From NCBI RefSeq assembly GCF_013466425.1, contig NZ_CP059165.1:1426001-1490000 (forward strand): 64,000 nucleotides of DNA, in the 5' to 3' direction. Origin of the DNA: Mycobacterium vicinigordonae (GTDB lineage Bacteria; Actinomycetota; Actinomycetes; Mycobacteriales; Mycobacteriaceae). Positions 19,745 through 29,091 of this stretch are shown here, one piece after another; position 1 is the stretch's first letter, and each line of letters starts with the position of its first letter. The notes below the pieces were generated by a model, which had not been told where the DNA came from, did not search any database, and saw nothing but the letters and a program-made list of their open reading frames with translations. Made by a program: the position numbers and the translations under genes.

Positions 19745-20257
19745 TCAGTCGTCGATCGTCGGGTCGATAACCGAGGGCTCGACGTCCAGAAAGATGGCCA
19801 CTTGGGCCACCAGTATCTCGTGCAGTAAGTCGCCGAGTTCGACGGTGTCCTTCGCTCGTCGCTCAATTGGCTTGCGGAACAACACAATTCGTGCCCGCGT
19901 GGCGTTGCCGCGGACATCGACCCCGGCCGGGATCAGCCGGGCCAAAGCGATCGGACCGTCGGCGATCACCTCCGGGGGCCACTGCACGCTATCGGGATCC
20001 TTGGCCGAGATGCGCGGAATCTCGTCGACGGCGATGTCGAGCTCGGCCACCCGGTCTCGCCAGCGCCGCTCGATGGGTTCGTAGCACTCGAGCACCGCCA
20101 TGTCGAAGCGTTCCGCCCGGCTCCGCCACCCCGGCACCGTCGGCGGCAGTAGCGGGCCGCGTGGATCGCGACCCCGTCGCCGGGATCGGCGGCGGAATGC
20201 TCCGGCCGGCCCGATCCAGGGTCGATCACTGCGGCCACAACCGCGGGAATCGCTCAC
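19745..20257 (-). CDS. Zincin-like metallopeptidase family protein
   Basis: Conserved actinobacterial protein equivalent to Rv3259, about 170 residues from the GTG at 20257 (the best-conserved part begins RGPLLPPTVPGWRSRAERF, near residue 33). It resembles the zincin-like family, with the C-terminal helix LGDLLHEILVAQ. The HE pair is present but the second histidine of HExxH is replaced by Val, so classical zinc hydrolase activity is doubtful. The N-terminal segment is Arg-rich and its start is uncertain. It is divergent from the DUF3499 gene with an 89-bp gap. No function is established that I know of. Confidence 0.75.
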   Translation of the reverse strand: MSDSRGCGRSDRPWIGPAGAFRRRSRRRGRDPRGPLLPPTVPGWRSRAERFDMAVLECYEPIERRWRDRVAELDIAVDEIPRISAKDPDSVQWPPEVIADGPIALARLIPAGVDVRGNATRARIVLFRKPIERRAKDTVELGDLLHEILVAQVAIFLDVEPSVIDPTIDD

Positions 20258-20346
20258 GCGCCGATGGTAACGGTTGCACATCGTGCGCCGACGCGTTGCG
20301 CGTGTCCGGCGCTTGCGCGGCGTCAGCGCGCGATAGCCTTTCGATC

Positions 20347-20826
20347 GTGAACGTACCCCGTCGCTGCTGCCGGCCCGGGTGTCCGCACTATGCAGTGGCA
20401 ACGCTGACGTTCGTCTACTCGGACTCCACGGCGGTGGTCGGCCCACTCGCTACCGCGCGGGAACCCCATTCCTGGGACTTGTGCGTCGGTCATGCCGGCC
20501 GCATCACCGCCCCCCGCGGGTGGGAACTTGTCCGTCACGCCGGGCCGCTCAATGCCGAGCCTGTCAACCCCGACGAAGACGACCTGGTCGCCCTGGCCGA
20601 CGCGGTGCGCGAGGGCGGCGCTGCCCGGGCCAACGCGGTTGTCAACGGCTTCACCGCCGAGGTCTACGACGGGTACGACGACGTCCCGCGTACCAACGGT
20701 GCCGGGGACCTGCACACTGCCGGTGCCCACGCCACCGCGCCCAGCGGCGGTCTGCTGGCGCCGCCCGAGCACCGCTCCGGTCGGCGTCGCGGGCATTTGC
20801 GGGTATTGCCCGATCCTTCCGACTAA
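20347..20826 (+). CDS. DUF3499 family zinc-ribbon-like protein
   Basis: Actinobacterial conserved protein of 159 residues, equivalent to Rv3258c. The N-terminal 55 residues contain CCRPGC at 7-12 and a later CVGH, a Cys/His pattern suggesting a small zinc ribbon; the C-terminal half is acidic then low-complexity. GTG 20347 is the only start that gives the conserved MNVPRRCCRPGC beginning. It precedes pmmA by 72 nt and is commonly kept next to it in actinobacteria. Function unknown. Confidence 0.8.
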   Translation: MNVPRRCCRPGCPHYAVATLTFVYSDSTAVVGPLATAREPHSWDLCVGHAGRITAPRGWELVRHAGPLNAEPVNPDEDDLVALADAVREGGAARANAVVNGFTAEVYDGYDDVPRTNGAGDLHTAGAHATAPSGGLLAPPEHRSGRRRGHLRVLPDPSD

Positions 20827-20898
20827 GCACCTGCCGTGCCGGTCGGGGGTGGCCGATAGGCTGGCGGCCAAGAGTTCACGTCGTCAGGAGCACCCCGC

Positions 20899-22299
20899 AT
20901 GTCTTGGCCCGCCGCGGCTGTCCACCGTGTCATCAAGGCATATGACGTGCGTGGGCTTGTCGGAGACGAGATCACCGAACCGTTCGTCACCGATGTCGGC
21001 GCCGCATTCGCCCGGCTGATGCGTGCCGAGGGCGCCGGGCAGGTGGTGATCGGGCATGACATGCGCGACAGTTCCCCGGCGCTGGCGGCCGCGTTCGCGC
21101 GTGGAGTACTCGGCGAGGGCCTGGACGTGGTGCGCATCGGTTTGGCGTCCACCGATCAGCTGTACTTCGCCTCGGGGCAGCTGAACTGCCCGGGTGCCAT
21201 GTTCACCGCCAGCCACAATCCGGCGGCGTACAACGGCATCAAACTGTGCCGCGCCGGCGCCAAACCGGTCGGCAAGGACACCGGTCTGACGACCATCAGC
21301 GAGGACCTGATCGCCGGGAACCCAAGTGCCTATCAGGGCGCGCCCGGCGCCGCCGCCGACAAGGACGTGCTAGCCGACTACGGGGCGTTCCTGCGGTCCC
21401 TGGTGAACACCGATGGCCTGCGCCCGCTGCGGGTCGCGGTGGACGCCGGCAACGGGATGGCCGGGCACACCACGCCCGCCGTGCTGGGCGCGATCGAATC
21501 GATCACCTTGCTGCCCTTGTACTTTGAGCTCGACGGCACATTTCCCAACCACGAGGCCAACCCGCTGGACCCGGCGAACCTGCTGGACCTGCAGAACTTC
21601 GTGCGTGAGACCGGCGCCGATATCGGGCTGGCTTTCGACGGCGATGCAGACCGCTGCTTCGTCGTCGACGAACGCGGCCGGCCGGTCTCCCCGTCGACGG
21701 TCACCAGCCTGGTGGCCGCCCGCGAGCTGGGCCGCGAGATCGGCGCCACGGTGATCCACAACGTGATCACTTCCCGCGCCGTGCCCGAATTGGTGGCTGA
21801 GCGCGGCGGCACACCGCTGCGCTCACGCGTCGGCCATTCCTATATCAAGGCGCTGATGGCCGAAACCGGCGCCATCTTCGGCGGCGAACATTCGGCGCAC
21901 TATTACTTCCGCGACTTCTGGGGTGCCGACTCGGGGATGCTGGCCGCCCTGTATGTGCTCGCGGCGCTGGGGGAGCAACATCGTCCGCTGTCGGAGTTGA
22001 CCGCGGACTACCAGCGCTACGAATCCTCCGGCGAGATCAACTTCACCGTGGCGGACGCGCCGGCCGCGGTGGACGCGGTGTTGAAGGCGTTCGCCAGCCA
22101 GATCCACTCCATCGATCACCTCGACGGCGTAACGGTCGACCTGGGCGGCGGCAGCTGGTTCAACTTGCGCAGTTCCAACACCGAGCCGTTGTTGCGGCTC
22201 AACGTCGAGGGGCGCAGCATCGAAGACGTGGACGCGGTGGTCGGCCAGGTCAGTGCACAGATCGAGGCGCAGGCAGGCCGGGACGGGGCCGGACCGTGA
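20899..22299 (+). CDS. pmmA: Phosphomannomutase
   Basis: Converts mannose-6-phosphate to mannose-1-phosphate, supplying the GDP-mannose pyrophosphorylase encoded upstream in this window. The 466-residue alpha-D-phosphohexomutase has the phosphoserine loop TASHNP (Ser105), the metal loop DGDADR (247-252), the sugar-binding GGEHSAHYYF (about 328-337) and the phosphate-binding SSNTEP near the C-terminus. H37Rv names this locus (Rv3257c) manB or pmmA. The stop overlaps the next start by 4 nt (GTGA). Confidence 0.94.
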   Translation: MSWPAAAVHRVIKAYDVRGLVGDEITEPFVTDVGAAFARLMRAEGAGQVVIGHDMRDSSPALAAAFARGVLGEGLDVVRIGLASTDQLYFASGQLNCPGAMFTASHNPAAYNGIKLCRAGAKPVGKDTGLTTISEDLIAGNPSAYQGAPGAAADKDVLADYGAFLRSLVNTDGLRPLRVAVDAGNGMAGHTTPAVLGAIESITLLPLYFELDGTFPNHEANPLDPANLLDLQNFVRETGADIGLAFDGDADRCFVVDERGRPVSPSTVTSLVAARELGREIGATVIHNVITSRAVPELVAERGGTPLRSRVGHSYIKALMAETGAIFGGEHSAHYYFRDFWGADSGMLAALYVLAALGEQHRPLSELTADYQRYESSGEINFTVADAPAAVDAVLKAFASQIHSIDHLDGVTVDLGGGSWFNLRSSNTEPLLRLNVEGRSIEDVDAVVGQVSAQIEAQAGRDGAGP

Positions 22300-23369
22300 A
22301 CGCGATCGGCGCCGTCGATCTGGGAGACACCGACGGTCTGCTCGCCGCTGACCGCGACGGCTTGCTGCGGGCAGCGTCGATGGCCGGCGCTCAGGTGCGT
22401 GCGGTGGCCGCCGCGCTGGACGAAGGAGACCTGGACCTGCTGCGCGAGCCGGAGAACAAGCCGCGCACGGTGATCTGGGTGTCCGGGCGCGGCACCGCCG
22501 AATCGGCCGGTGCCCTGTTGGCCGCGACGCAGGCCGGCGCGGCCGCCGAGCCCATCGTGCTGGCTAGCGAGGCGCCGCCGTGGGTCGGACCGCTCGACGT
22601 GTTGATCGTGGCCGGCGACGATCCGGGGGATCCCACCCTGGTCGGCGCTGCGGCGACCGGGGTGCGGCGCGGCGCCCGGGTAGTGGTGGTGGCGCCCTAC
22701 GAAGGTCCGCTGCGCGACTCCACGGCGGGCCGGGTCGCGGTGCTGGCTCCGCGGCTGTGGTCGGCCGACGGGTTCGGTTTGTGCCGGTATCTGGCGGCGG
22801 GCTTGGCCGTGCTGCAGGTGGTCGACTCCCGGCTGCGCGTCGATCTGGCGGCACTGGCCGACGAGCTGGACGCCGAGGCGCTGCGCAATAGCGCCGCGCG
22901 GGAACTGTTCACCAATCCCGCCAAGACACTGGCCGCGCGTATGACCGATCACCGGGTGGTGTTGGCCGGTGACAACGCGGCGACGCTGGCGCTGGCCCGG
23001 CACGGCAGTTCGGTGTTGTTGCGTAACGCGCACCAAGCGGTAGCGGGTACCGGGCTGGCCGACGCGCTGGCCGCGCTGCGCGACGGGCACAGCAGATCCC
23101 AATCGTCCACCGAGGCTCTCTTCCACGATGAGCAGATCGACGGGCCGTTGCCGCAGCGCCTGCGGGTGCTGGCACTGACGCTTGCCGACGAGCGCACCGT
23201 GGTCACGGCCCGCGTCGCCGGGCTCGACGAGGTCTATCTGGTCGGTGCCCAAGACGACCCGGGTTTGCCGCCGGCGCCCATTGCGGCGCAACGGGCCGAG
23301 CTGCAGCTGGCAGTATTGGCCGTTCGGTTGGAGATGGCCGCGGTTTACCTGCGACTGGCACGGGGATAG
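22296..23369 (+). CDS. SIS-domain (TobH-like) protein
   Basis: Protein of 357 residues equivalent to Rv3256c, related to the SIS-domain sugar-phosphate isomerases sometimes called TobH or bifunctional PGI/PMI. The sugar-phosphate-binding core is recognisable in VIWVSGRGTAESAGALL and VLIVAGDDPGDP, and the C-terminal half resembles the PGI/PMI C domain. It is translationally coupled between phosphomannomutase and mannose-6-phosphate isomerase, which supports a role with phosphosugars, but catalytic residues are not clearly preserved and activity is unproven. Confidence 0.82.
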   Translation: MNAIGAVDLGDTDGLLAADRDGLLRAASMAGAQVRAVAAALDEGDLDLLREPENKPRTVIWVSGRGTAESAGALLAATQAGAAAEPIVLASEAPPWVGPLDVLIVAGDDPGDPTLVGAAATGVRRGARVVVVAPYEGPLRDSTAGRVAVLAPRLWSADGFGLCRYLAAGLAVLQVVDSRLRVDLAALADELDAEALRNSAARELFTNPAKTLAARMTDHRVVLAGDNAATLALARHGSSVLLRNAHQAVAGTGLADALAALRDGHSRSQSSTEALFHDEQIDGPLPQRLRVLALTLADERTVVTARVAGLDEVYLVGAQDDPGLPPAPIAAQRAELQLAVLAVRLEMAAVYLRLARG

Positions 23370-23376
23370 ATAAACG

Positions 23377-24615
23377 GTGGAACTGCTACGCGGAGCCTTG
23401 CGCACCTACGCCTGGGGATCTCGCACCGCACTCGCCGAGTTCACCGGGCGGCCGGTCCCTGCCGCGCACCCCGAGGCCGAATTGTGGTTCGGCGCGCACC
23501 CCGGCGACCCGGCCTGGCTGGAGACGCCTAGCGGTGAGACTTCGTTGCTGAAGGTGCTCACCGACGATCCGGAAGGGCAGTTGGGGTCGGCTTGCCGCGC
23601 GCGGTTCGGTAACGTGCTGCCATTTTTGGTGAAGGTGCTGGCCGCCGACGAGCCGTTGTCGCTGCAGGCCCACCCGAGTGCCGCGCAGGCGGTGGAGGGT
23701 TACCGCCGCGAGGAGCGACAGGGTATTCCGGTGAATTCGCCGGTGCGCAATTATCGCGACACCAGCCACAAGCCCGAGCTGCTGGTGGCGCTGCAGCCGT
23801 TCGAGGCTCTGGCCGGCTTCCGGCAAGTGTCCCGCACCGCAGAGCTGTTGCGGGCGCTGGCGGTTTCCGATCTCGACCCGTTCATCGATTTGCTGGGCGC
23901 CGGTTCGGATGCGCAGTCCGATGCCGATGGGCTGCGCGCGCTGTTCACCACCTGGATCACCGCGCCCCAACCCGATCTAGATGTGCTGGTGCCTGCCGTG
24001 CTGGACGGCGCCATCCAGTACCTCAGCTCTGGTGCCACCAAGTTCGCCGGTGAGGCCAAAATGGTGCTAGAGCTGGGGGAGCGTTATCCCGGCGATGCCG
24101 GAGTGCTGGCGGCGTTGCTGCTCAACCGGGTCATCCTGGCCCCGGGTGAGGCGATCTTCCTGGCGGCCGGCAACTTGCACACCTACCTGCACGGTTTCGC
24201 GCTGGAGGTGATGGCCAACTCCGACAACGTGTTACGCGGTGGGCTGACTCCCAAGCACGTCGACGTGCCGGAGCTGCTGCGGGTGCTGGACTTCACCCCG
24301 ACACCGGAGTCGCAGCTGCGCCCGCCGGTTCACCGGGACGGGCTGGCACTGGTGTACGACACCCCGACCGACGAGTTCGCGGCCGCGTTGCTGATGCTCG
24401 ACGGCGAGAATCTGGGCCATGAGGTTGACGCGCCGTCGCGTCATGACGGCCCACAGATCCTGCTGTGCGCCGAGGGGGAGCTGACGGTGCACGGCAAGTC
24501 CGGGTCGCTGAATCTGGACCGTGGGGCGGCGGCCTGGGTGGGCGCCGACGACGGCCCGATCCGGCTGTCCGCGCAGCGCCCGGCCAAGCTATTCCGGGCT
24601 ACCGTGGGCTTGTAA
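23377..24615 (+). CDS. manA: Mannose-6-phosphate isomerase ManA
   Basis: Type I zinc phosphomannose isomerase of 412 residues, interconverting fructose-6-phosphate and mannose-6-phosphate and so feeding pmmA and manB. Zinc ligands are visible: Q97 and H99 in QAHPS, E134 in HKPE, and H268 in GNLHTYLHG. Start is GTG 7 nt after the preceding stop. The last 17 nt overlap the convergent FAD-oxidoreductase gene. Confidence 0.94.
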   Translation: MELLRGALRTYAWGSRTALAEFTGRPVPAAHPEAELWFGAHPGDPAWLETPSGETSLLKVLTDDPEGQLGSACRARFGNVLPFLVKVLAADEPLSLQAHPSAAQAVEGYRREERQGIPVNSPVRNYRDTSHKPELLVALQPFEALAGFRQVSRTAELLRALAVSDLDPFIDLLGAGSDAQSDADGLRALFTTWITAPQPDLDVLVPAVLDGAIQYLSSGATKFAGEAKMVLELGERYPGDAGVLAALLLNRVILAPGEAIFLAAGNLHTYLHGFALEVMANSDNVLRGGLTPKHVDVPELLRVLDFTPTPESQLRPPVHRDGLALVYDTPTDEFAAALLMLDGENLGHEVDAPSRHDGPQILLCAEGELTVHGKSGSLNLDRGAAAWVGADDGPIRLSAQRPAKLFRATVGL

Positions 24616-25999
24616 CGGCGCGGCGGCGTTCCCGCTTCTCGCCCAGCCACAGCCGCATGTTGTGCGCGATGGTGCGGCCGAGTATCGACGGCGACGGCAC
24701 CATGTAGAGGCTGTCGAGCAGCGAGAAGCGACGCAGAAACCATTCGCCCAGTACGGGATTGGTTTCGGCCGCGCCCAGGAATTGGTCGAACAGCCCGCCG
24801 GCGGCCCGCCACCAGCCGGGTTCGGGTGAGGCGGCCGCATGGTGGAACGTGACGTCGCCGATCGCGTTCATCGTCCACACCGGGAAGGTGGTCTTGGCGG
24901 TGAGTCGGCTGAACTCGCCGGCCAGCTCGCTGTCGTCGTCGACCGATTGCAGCGCCCGGCGCAGGTGACCGGCCTGTAGCGACGTCATTGTCATGCCCTG
25001 CCCGAACGTGGGGTTGAAGCTGGCCACCGCGTCTCCAAACGGCACGATCCCGGCCGGGAAGCGCTCCAGCTTGTGGTAGCGGCGCCAGCGGCTGACCGGG
25101 AACGCGTGGTAGGCCGGATCGCCGACGGGTTCGGATTGCGCCAGCGCGGCGTTGAAGTGTTCCGGCAGCAGTTCCTTGGCCAGTCCGAGCATTTCGGGAT
25201 AGGTGCGCGGTGGTTTGGCGTTGGCCACCCCGAAGGTGGTCAGCACCCAGGTGTAGTTCTCATAGTGCAGCATGCCCAGGCCCAGCGACTGGTCATGGGA
25301 GGCGCCGGCGACCACCACCTTCTCGGCGATCAGGCCTTCGGGCATGCGGAACTGGTGGGTCGCGTAATTGATGCCGATGTCGACGGTGGCCTCGGGGGCA
25401 CGCTGGTAGCCCCATTGCGTCAACCACACCGGCAGCCGGGTGCCGCGTCCCGCGGCGTCGACCACGAGATCGGCGCCGACGAACTCGGGCGAATCCTGGC
25501 CGGGCCCGGGATCCAGCAGGATGCCCGTCACCCGCTGTGTCGCGGGCTCGAACCGGGGCTCGGCGACCGGGCGCCGCTGTATCGAGACGTTGTCGATCTG
25601 CTGGACCCGGCGCCGTATCTGCCACTCTAGGTGCGGTCGGCTGGGCACGTAGGCGGTGAACTCGTCCCGCAGGGTGTGCCCGGTGCCCAGCACGTGTCCG
25701 GCCGCGCCGAGATGGATGCAGTCCGGCCGGTTTTCCAGGATCGGTACTCCCGCGGCGACCATGTCGTCCAGCAGACCCGGGAACAGGCCCTCGAACTCGT
25801 TGGCGCCACGCGCCATCAGCATGTGCAGATGCCGGTCCTGGGGAACGGTGGCGCGGTTGGCCGGCTTGCTGGGCAGCTCATCGCGCTCGTAGACGGTTAC
25901 CCGGGCGTAGAAGTCCGACAGCACCCGGGCTGCACACAACCCGGCAATGCTGGCACCGATGACGACGGCGTGATTTCTGTTCGTTGTGCTCCCCACCAC
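24599..25999 (-). CDS. FAD-dependent oxidoreductase (Rv3254-like)
   Basis: Flavoprotein of 466 residues. The N-terminal GASIAGLCAARVL is a Rossmann FAD-binding motif (near 15-27), DAAGRGTRLPVWL is a second FAD motif (about 182-194), and GDAVASFNPTFGQGM (about 326-340) is the GD motif of group A flavoprotein monooxygenases and related halogenases/epoxidases. Substrate unknown. Start is GTG 25999 (a second GTG follows directly). It is divergent from the APC transporter with only 57 bp between them, so the two promoters must nearly overlap. Confidence 0.87.
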   Translation of the reverse strand: MVGSTTNRNHAVVIGASIAGLCAARVLSDFYARVTVYERDELPSKPANRATVPQDRHLHMLMARGANEFEGLFPGLLDDMVAAGVPILENRPDCIHLGAAGHVLGTGHTLRDEFTAYVPSRPHLEWQIRRRVQQIDNVSIQRRPVAEPRFEPATQRVTGILLDPGPGQDSPEFVGADLVVDAAGRGTRLPVWLTQWGYQRAPEATVDIGINYATHQFRMPEGLIAEKVVVAGASHDQSLGLGMLHYENYTWVLTTFGVANAKPPRTYPEMLGLAKELLPEHFNAALAQSEPVGDPAYHAFPVSRWRRYHKLERFPAGIVPFGDAVASFNPTFGQGMTMTSLQAGHLRRALQSVDDDSELAGEFSRLTAKTTFPVWTMNAIGDVTFHHAAASPEPGWWRAAGGLFDQFLGAAETNPVLGEWFLRRFSLLDSLYMVPSPSILGRTIAHNMRLWLGEKRERRRAVTSPR

Positions 26000-26056
26000 C
26001 GACGCAGAGTACCCAGTACTGTCCCGTCACAAAGGTGAGGTGAAAGGGGGCGCTGA

Positions 26057-27553
26057 ATGGTCCGGTTCAAGGATTCGGTGCGCACGAAGACGGTCGAGCA
26101 GTCGATCGCCGACACCGACGAGCCCGGTACCCGGCTCCGCAAGGACCTCACCTGGCGGGATCTGGTGGTGTTCGGTGTCTCCGTGGTGATCGGGGCCGGG
26201 ATCTTCACGGTCACCGCGTCGACCGCCGGCGACATCACCGGGCCGGCCATCTGGATTTCGTTCCTGATCGCGGCGGGCACCTGCGCACTGGCTGCGCTGT
26301 GCTACGCCGAGTTCGCTTCGACGCTGCCGGTGGCCGGCAGCGCCTACACCTTCTCCTATGCCACTTTTGGCGAGTTCCTGGCCTGGGTGATCGGCTGGAA
26401 TCTGGTGCTGGAGCTGGCAATTGGCGCGGCGGTGGTCGCCAAAGGCTGGTCCAGTTACCTGGGCACCGTGTTCAGGTTTTCCGGCGGCACCGCGACGTTC
26501 GGGTCGTTTCACTTCGACTGGGGCGCGTTGCTGATTGTCACGCTGGTCGCGATCCTGCTGGCGCTCGGCACCAAGCTGTCGTCGCGATTCTCTGCAGTGG
26601 TCACCACCATCAAGGTGGCGGTGGTGCTGCTGGTTGTGGTGGTCGGCGCGTTCTACATCAAGGCCGAGAACTACCGGCCGTTCATCCCCGAACCTGAGAC
26701 CGAGCGCGACGGAAACGGTCTCGACCAGTCCGTATTGTCGATGCTCACCGGTGCCGGCAGCAGCCATTACGGCTGGTACGGGGTTCTGGCCGGAGCGTCG
26801 ATCGTGTTTTTCGCGTTTATCGGTTTCGACATCGTGGCGACCATGGCCGAGGAGACCAAGCATCCGCAGCGCGACGTCCCGCGCGGCATTCTGGCGTCGT
26901 TGGGCGTGGTCACGGTGCTCTATGTGGCGGTTTCGGTGGTGCTGTCCGGCATGGTGTCCTACACCCAGCTGAAGACCGTGGGGCGCAACTCGGCGAACCT
27001 GGCCACGGCTTTCCGGGCCAACGGCATTCATTGGGCCAGTGGCATCATCTCGGTCGGCGCCCTGGCCGGTCTGACCACCGTGGTGATGGTGCTGATGCTG
27101 GGGCAGTGCCGGGTTCTGTTCGCGATGGCCCGCGACGGTCTGCTGCCGCGAGGCCTGGCCAAGACGGGTTCCCGGGGCACGCCGGTGCGTATCACCGTGC
27201 TGGTGGCGGTGGTGATCGCTGCGACGGCGTCGGCGTTTCCGATCGACAAGCTGGAGGAGATGGTCAACGTCGGCACATTGTTCGCGTTCGTGCTGGTGTC
27301 GGCCGGTGTCATCGTGCTGCGCAGGACCCGTCCGGATCTGGAACGCGGGTTCAAGGCGCCGTGGGTGCCGCTGTTGCCGATCGCTTCGGTGGTTGCCTGC
27401 CTTTGGCTGATGCTCAACCTCACCGCGCTGACTTGGGTCCGGTTCGGCGTGTGGCTGGTGCTCGGAGCGGCGATCTACTTCGGCTACGGGCGCCGGCATT
27501 CGGTTCAGGGACGGCGTACGCACCACGATTTGGACTCGACACGAAGTGCGTGA
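26057..27553 (+). CDS. APC-family amino acid permease
   Basis: Integral membrane transporter of 498 residues equivalent to Rv3253c, from the cationic amino acid transporter branch of the APC superfamily. The first helix has the signature GVSVVIGAGIFT; about 12-14 helices are visible. FAFIGFDIVATMAEETKHPQRDVPRGI is the characteristic sixth-helix and loop region, quoted here only by its first and last residues in the protein near 256-282. An acidic loop near 215-230 faces one side. ATG 26057 has a GAAAGGGGG ribosome site. Substrate not determined. Confidence 0.87.
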   Translation: MVRFKDSVRTKTVEQSIADTDEPGTRLRKDLTWRDLVVFGVSVVIGAGIFTVTASTAGDITGPAIWISFLIAAGTCALAALCYAEFASTLPVAGSAYTFSYATFGEFLAWVIGWNLVLELAIGAAVVAKGWSSYLGTVFRFSGGTATFGSFHFDWGALLIVTLVAILLALGTKLSSRFSAVVTTIKVAVVLLVVVVGAFYIKAENYRPFIPEPETERDGNGLDQSVLSMLTGAGSSHYGWYGVLAGASIVFFAFIGFDIVATMAEETKHPQRDVPRGILASLGVVTVLYVAVSVVLSGMVSYTQLKTVGRNSANLATAFRANGIHWASGIISVGALAGLTTVVMVLMLGQCRVLFAMARDGLLPRGLAKTGSRGTPVRITVLVAVVIAATASAFPIDKLEEMVNVGTLFAFVLVSAGVIVLRRTRPDLERGFKAPWVPLLPIASVVACLWLMLNLTALTWVRFGVWLVLGAAIYFGYGRRHSVQGRRTHHDLDSTRSA

Positions 27554-27583
27554 ATGACGATCCTGTTTACAAATTGGCGCCTG

Positions 27584-27595
27584 GTGTCTAGACAC
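27584..27595. promoter_or_regulatory. Perfect palindrome GTGTCTAGACAC before alkB
   Basis: A 12-bp perfect palindrome 62 bp upstream of the alkB start, in a 104-bp gap that must contain the operon promoter. TTTACA at 27566-27571 lies 17 nt before TAGACA (27589-27594), so the dyad would cover a candidate -10 element. The TetR regulator encoded at the end of this operon is the natural candidate to bind it. Confidence 0.5.
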
Positions 27596-27657
27596 GAGAC
27601 GCAAACTATCGTATTGTCCAATCTCAAGGTGGTGTGACTCACAAGGAGGTTTGGCAT

Positions 27658-28914
27658 ATGACCACACAACTCACGCAAACCGACCCGCAACCTGCGGGAA
27701 CACCGATCGAATGGCGCGACAAGAAGCGCTATCTGTGGCTGATGGGCCTGATCGCCCCCACGGCGCTATTCGTAATGCTGCCGATCGTCTGGGCGTTCAA
27801 CCAGCTCGGCTGGCAGACCACGGCCCAGGTACCGCTGTGGATCGGGCCGATCCTGCTGTACATCCTGCTGCCCGCCCTGGACCGCTTCTTCGGCCCGGAC
27901 GGCCAGAATCCGCCGGACGAGGTGATGGAGCGGCTGGAGAACGACAAGTACTACCGCTACTGCACCTATCTCTACATCCCCTTCCAGTACGCCAGCGTGC
28001 TGCTGGGCGCCTACCTGTTCACCGCCTCGAACCTGAGCTGGCTGGGCTTTGACGGGCCACTGGGCTGGTTCGGCAAGATCGGCCTGGCGTTGTCGGTCGG
28101 TGTGCTCGGCGGCGTCGGCATCAATACCGCGCACGAGATGGGGCACAAGAAGGACTCGCTGGAGCGCTGGCTGTCCAAGATCACGCTGGCCCAGACGGCG
28201 TATGGCCACTTCTACATCGAGCACAACCGGGGACACCACGTCCGTGTCTCCACCCCGGAGGACCCCGCGTCGTCCCGCTTCGGCGAGACCTTCTGGGAGT
28301 TCCTGCCGCGCAGCGTGATCGGCAGCGCCCGCTCGTCGGTCCACCTCGAGGCCCAGCGGATCCGCCGGCTCGGCAAGAGCCCGTGGAACCCGCGCACCTA
28401 CCTGTCCAACGACGTGTTGAACGCCTGGGCGATGACGGTGGTGCTGTTCGGCGCGCTGATTGCCGCCTTCGGCGTCGGGGTGATCCCCTTCCTTCTGATC
28501 CAGGCGGTCTTCGGCTTCAGCCTGCTCGAAGCCGTCAACTACCTCGAGCACTACGGGCTGCTGCGGCAGAAGAACGCCAACGGGCGCTACGAGCGGTGCG
28601 CCCCCGTGCACAGCTGGAACTCCGACCACATCGTGACCAACCTGTTCCTGTACCACCTGCAGCGGCACAGCGACCACCACGCCAACCCGACCCGGCGCTA
28701 CCAGACGCTGCGCAGCATGGAAGGTTCGCCGAACCTGCCCAGTGGCTACGCGTCGATGATCTCGCTGACCTACGTCCCGCCACTGTGGCGCAAGGTGATG
28801 GACCACCGGGTGCTCGCGCACTACGGCGGTGACATCACCAAGGTCAACGTGCAGCCCCGGTTGCGCCGCAAGCTGTACGCCAAGTACGGCGTTGCCGAAA
28901 TGGCCCGGGCATGA
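27658..28914 (+). CDS. alkB: Alkane 1-monooxygenase AlkB
   Basis: Membrane di-iron hydroxylase of 418 residues that oxidises the terminal carbon of n-alkanes using electrons from rubredoxin. About six transmembrane helices and the diagnostic histidine boxes are present: HEMGH (159-163), HNRGHH (189-194), the AlkB-specific NYLEHYG (294-300) and LQRHSDHH (334-341). ATG 27658 is chosen for its AAGGAGG ribosome site; an in-frame ATG at 27634 is upstream of that site. First gene of alkB-rubA-rubB-tetR, with overlaps of 4 nt or gaps under 8 nt throughout. Confidence 0.96.
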   Translation: MTTQLTQTDPQPAGTPIEWRDKKRYLWLMGLIAPTALFVMLPIVWAFNQLGWQTTAQVPLWIGPILLYILLPALDRFFGPDGQNPPDEVMERLENDKYYRYCTYLYIPFQYASVLLGAYLFTASNLSWLGFDGPLGWFGKIGLALSVGVLGGVGINTAHEMGHKKDSLERWLSKITLAQTAYGHFYIEHNRGHHVRVSTPEDPASSRFGETFWEFLPRSVIGSARSSVHLEAQRIRRLGKSPWNPRTYLSNDVLNAWAMTVVLFGALIAAFGVGVIPFLLIQAVFGFSLLEAVNYLEHYGLLRQKNANGRYERCAPVHSWNSDHIVTNLFLYHLQRHSDHHANPTRRYQTLRSMEGSPNLPSGYASMISLTYVPPLWRKVMDHRVLAHYGGDITKVNVQPRLRRKLYAKYGVAEMARA

Positions 28915-29084
28915 CCGCCGCATATCAGTGCCCCGTCTGCGAGTACACCTACGACGAGGCCAAAGGTGACGCCCGCGAAGGATTCCCGGCCGGCACCGGC
29001 TGGGACCAGATCCCCGAAGACTGGTGTTGTCCGGACTGCGCCGTCCGCGAGAAGCCCGATTTCGAACTCGTCCAGAAAGGATAG
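28911..29084 (+). CDS. rubA: Rubredoxin RubA
   Basis: Rubredoxin of 57 residues with the two iron-binding pairs CPVC (7-10) and CPDC (40-43), the aromatic core YTYDEAKGD and [11 protein letters not shown]. It begins with an ATG overlapping the alkB stop by 4 nt. Together with RubB it carries electrons from a rubredoxin reductase to AlkB. In alkane systems the two rubredoxin types (AlkG1 and AlkG2) differ; the CPVCEYTY sequence here resembles the first type. Confidence 0.94.
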   Translation: MTAAYQCPVCEYTYDEAKGDAREGFPAGTGWDQIPEDWCCPDCAVREKPDFELVQKG

Positions 29085-29091
29085 AAGTCAG

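Noticed and set aside
26027..27667. Open frame of 546 codons antisense to the APC permease
   Set aside because: His/Arg/Gln-rich shadow with no domain; the permease frame shows helices and family signature.
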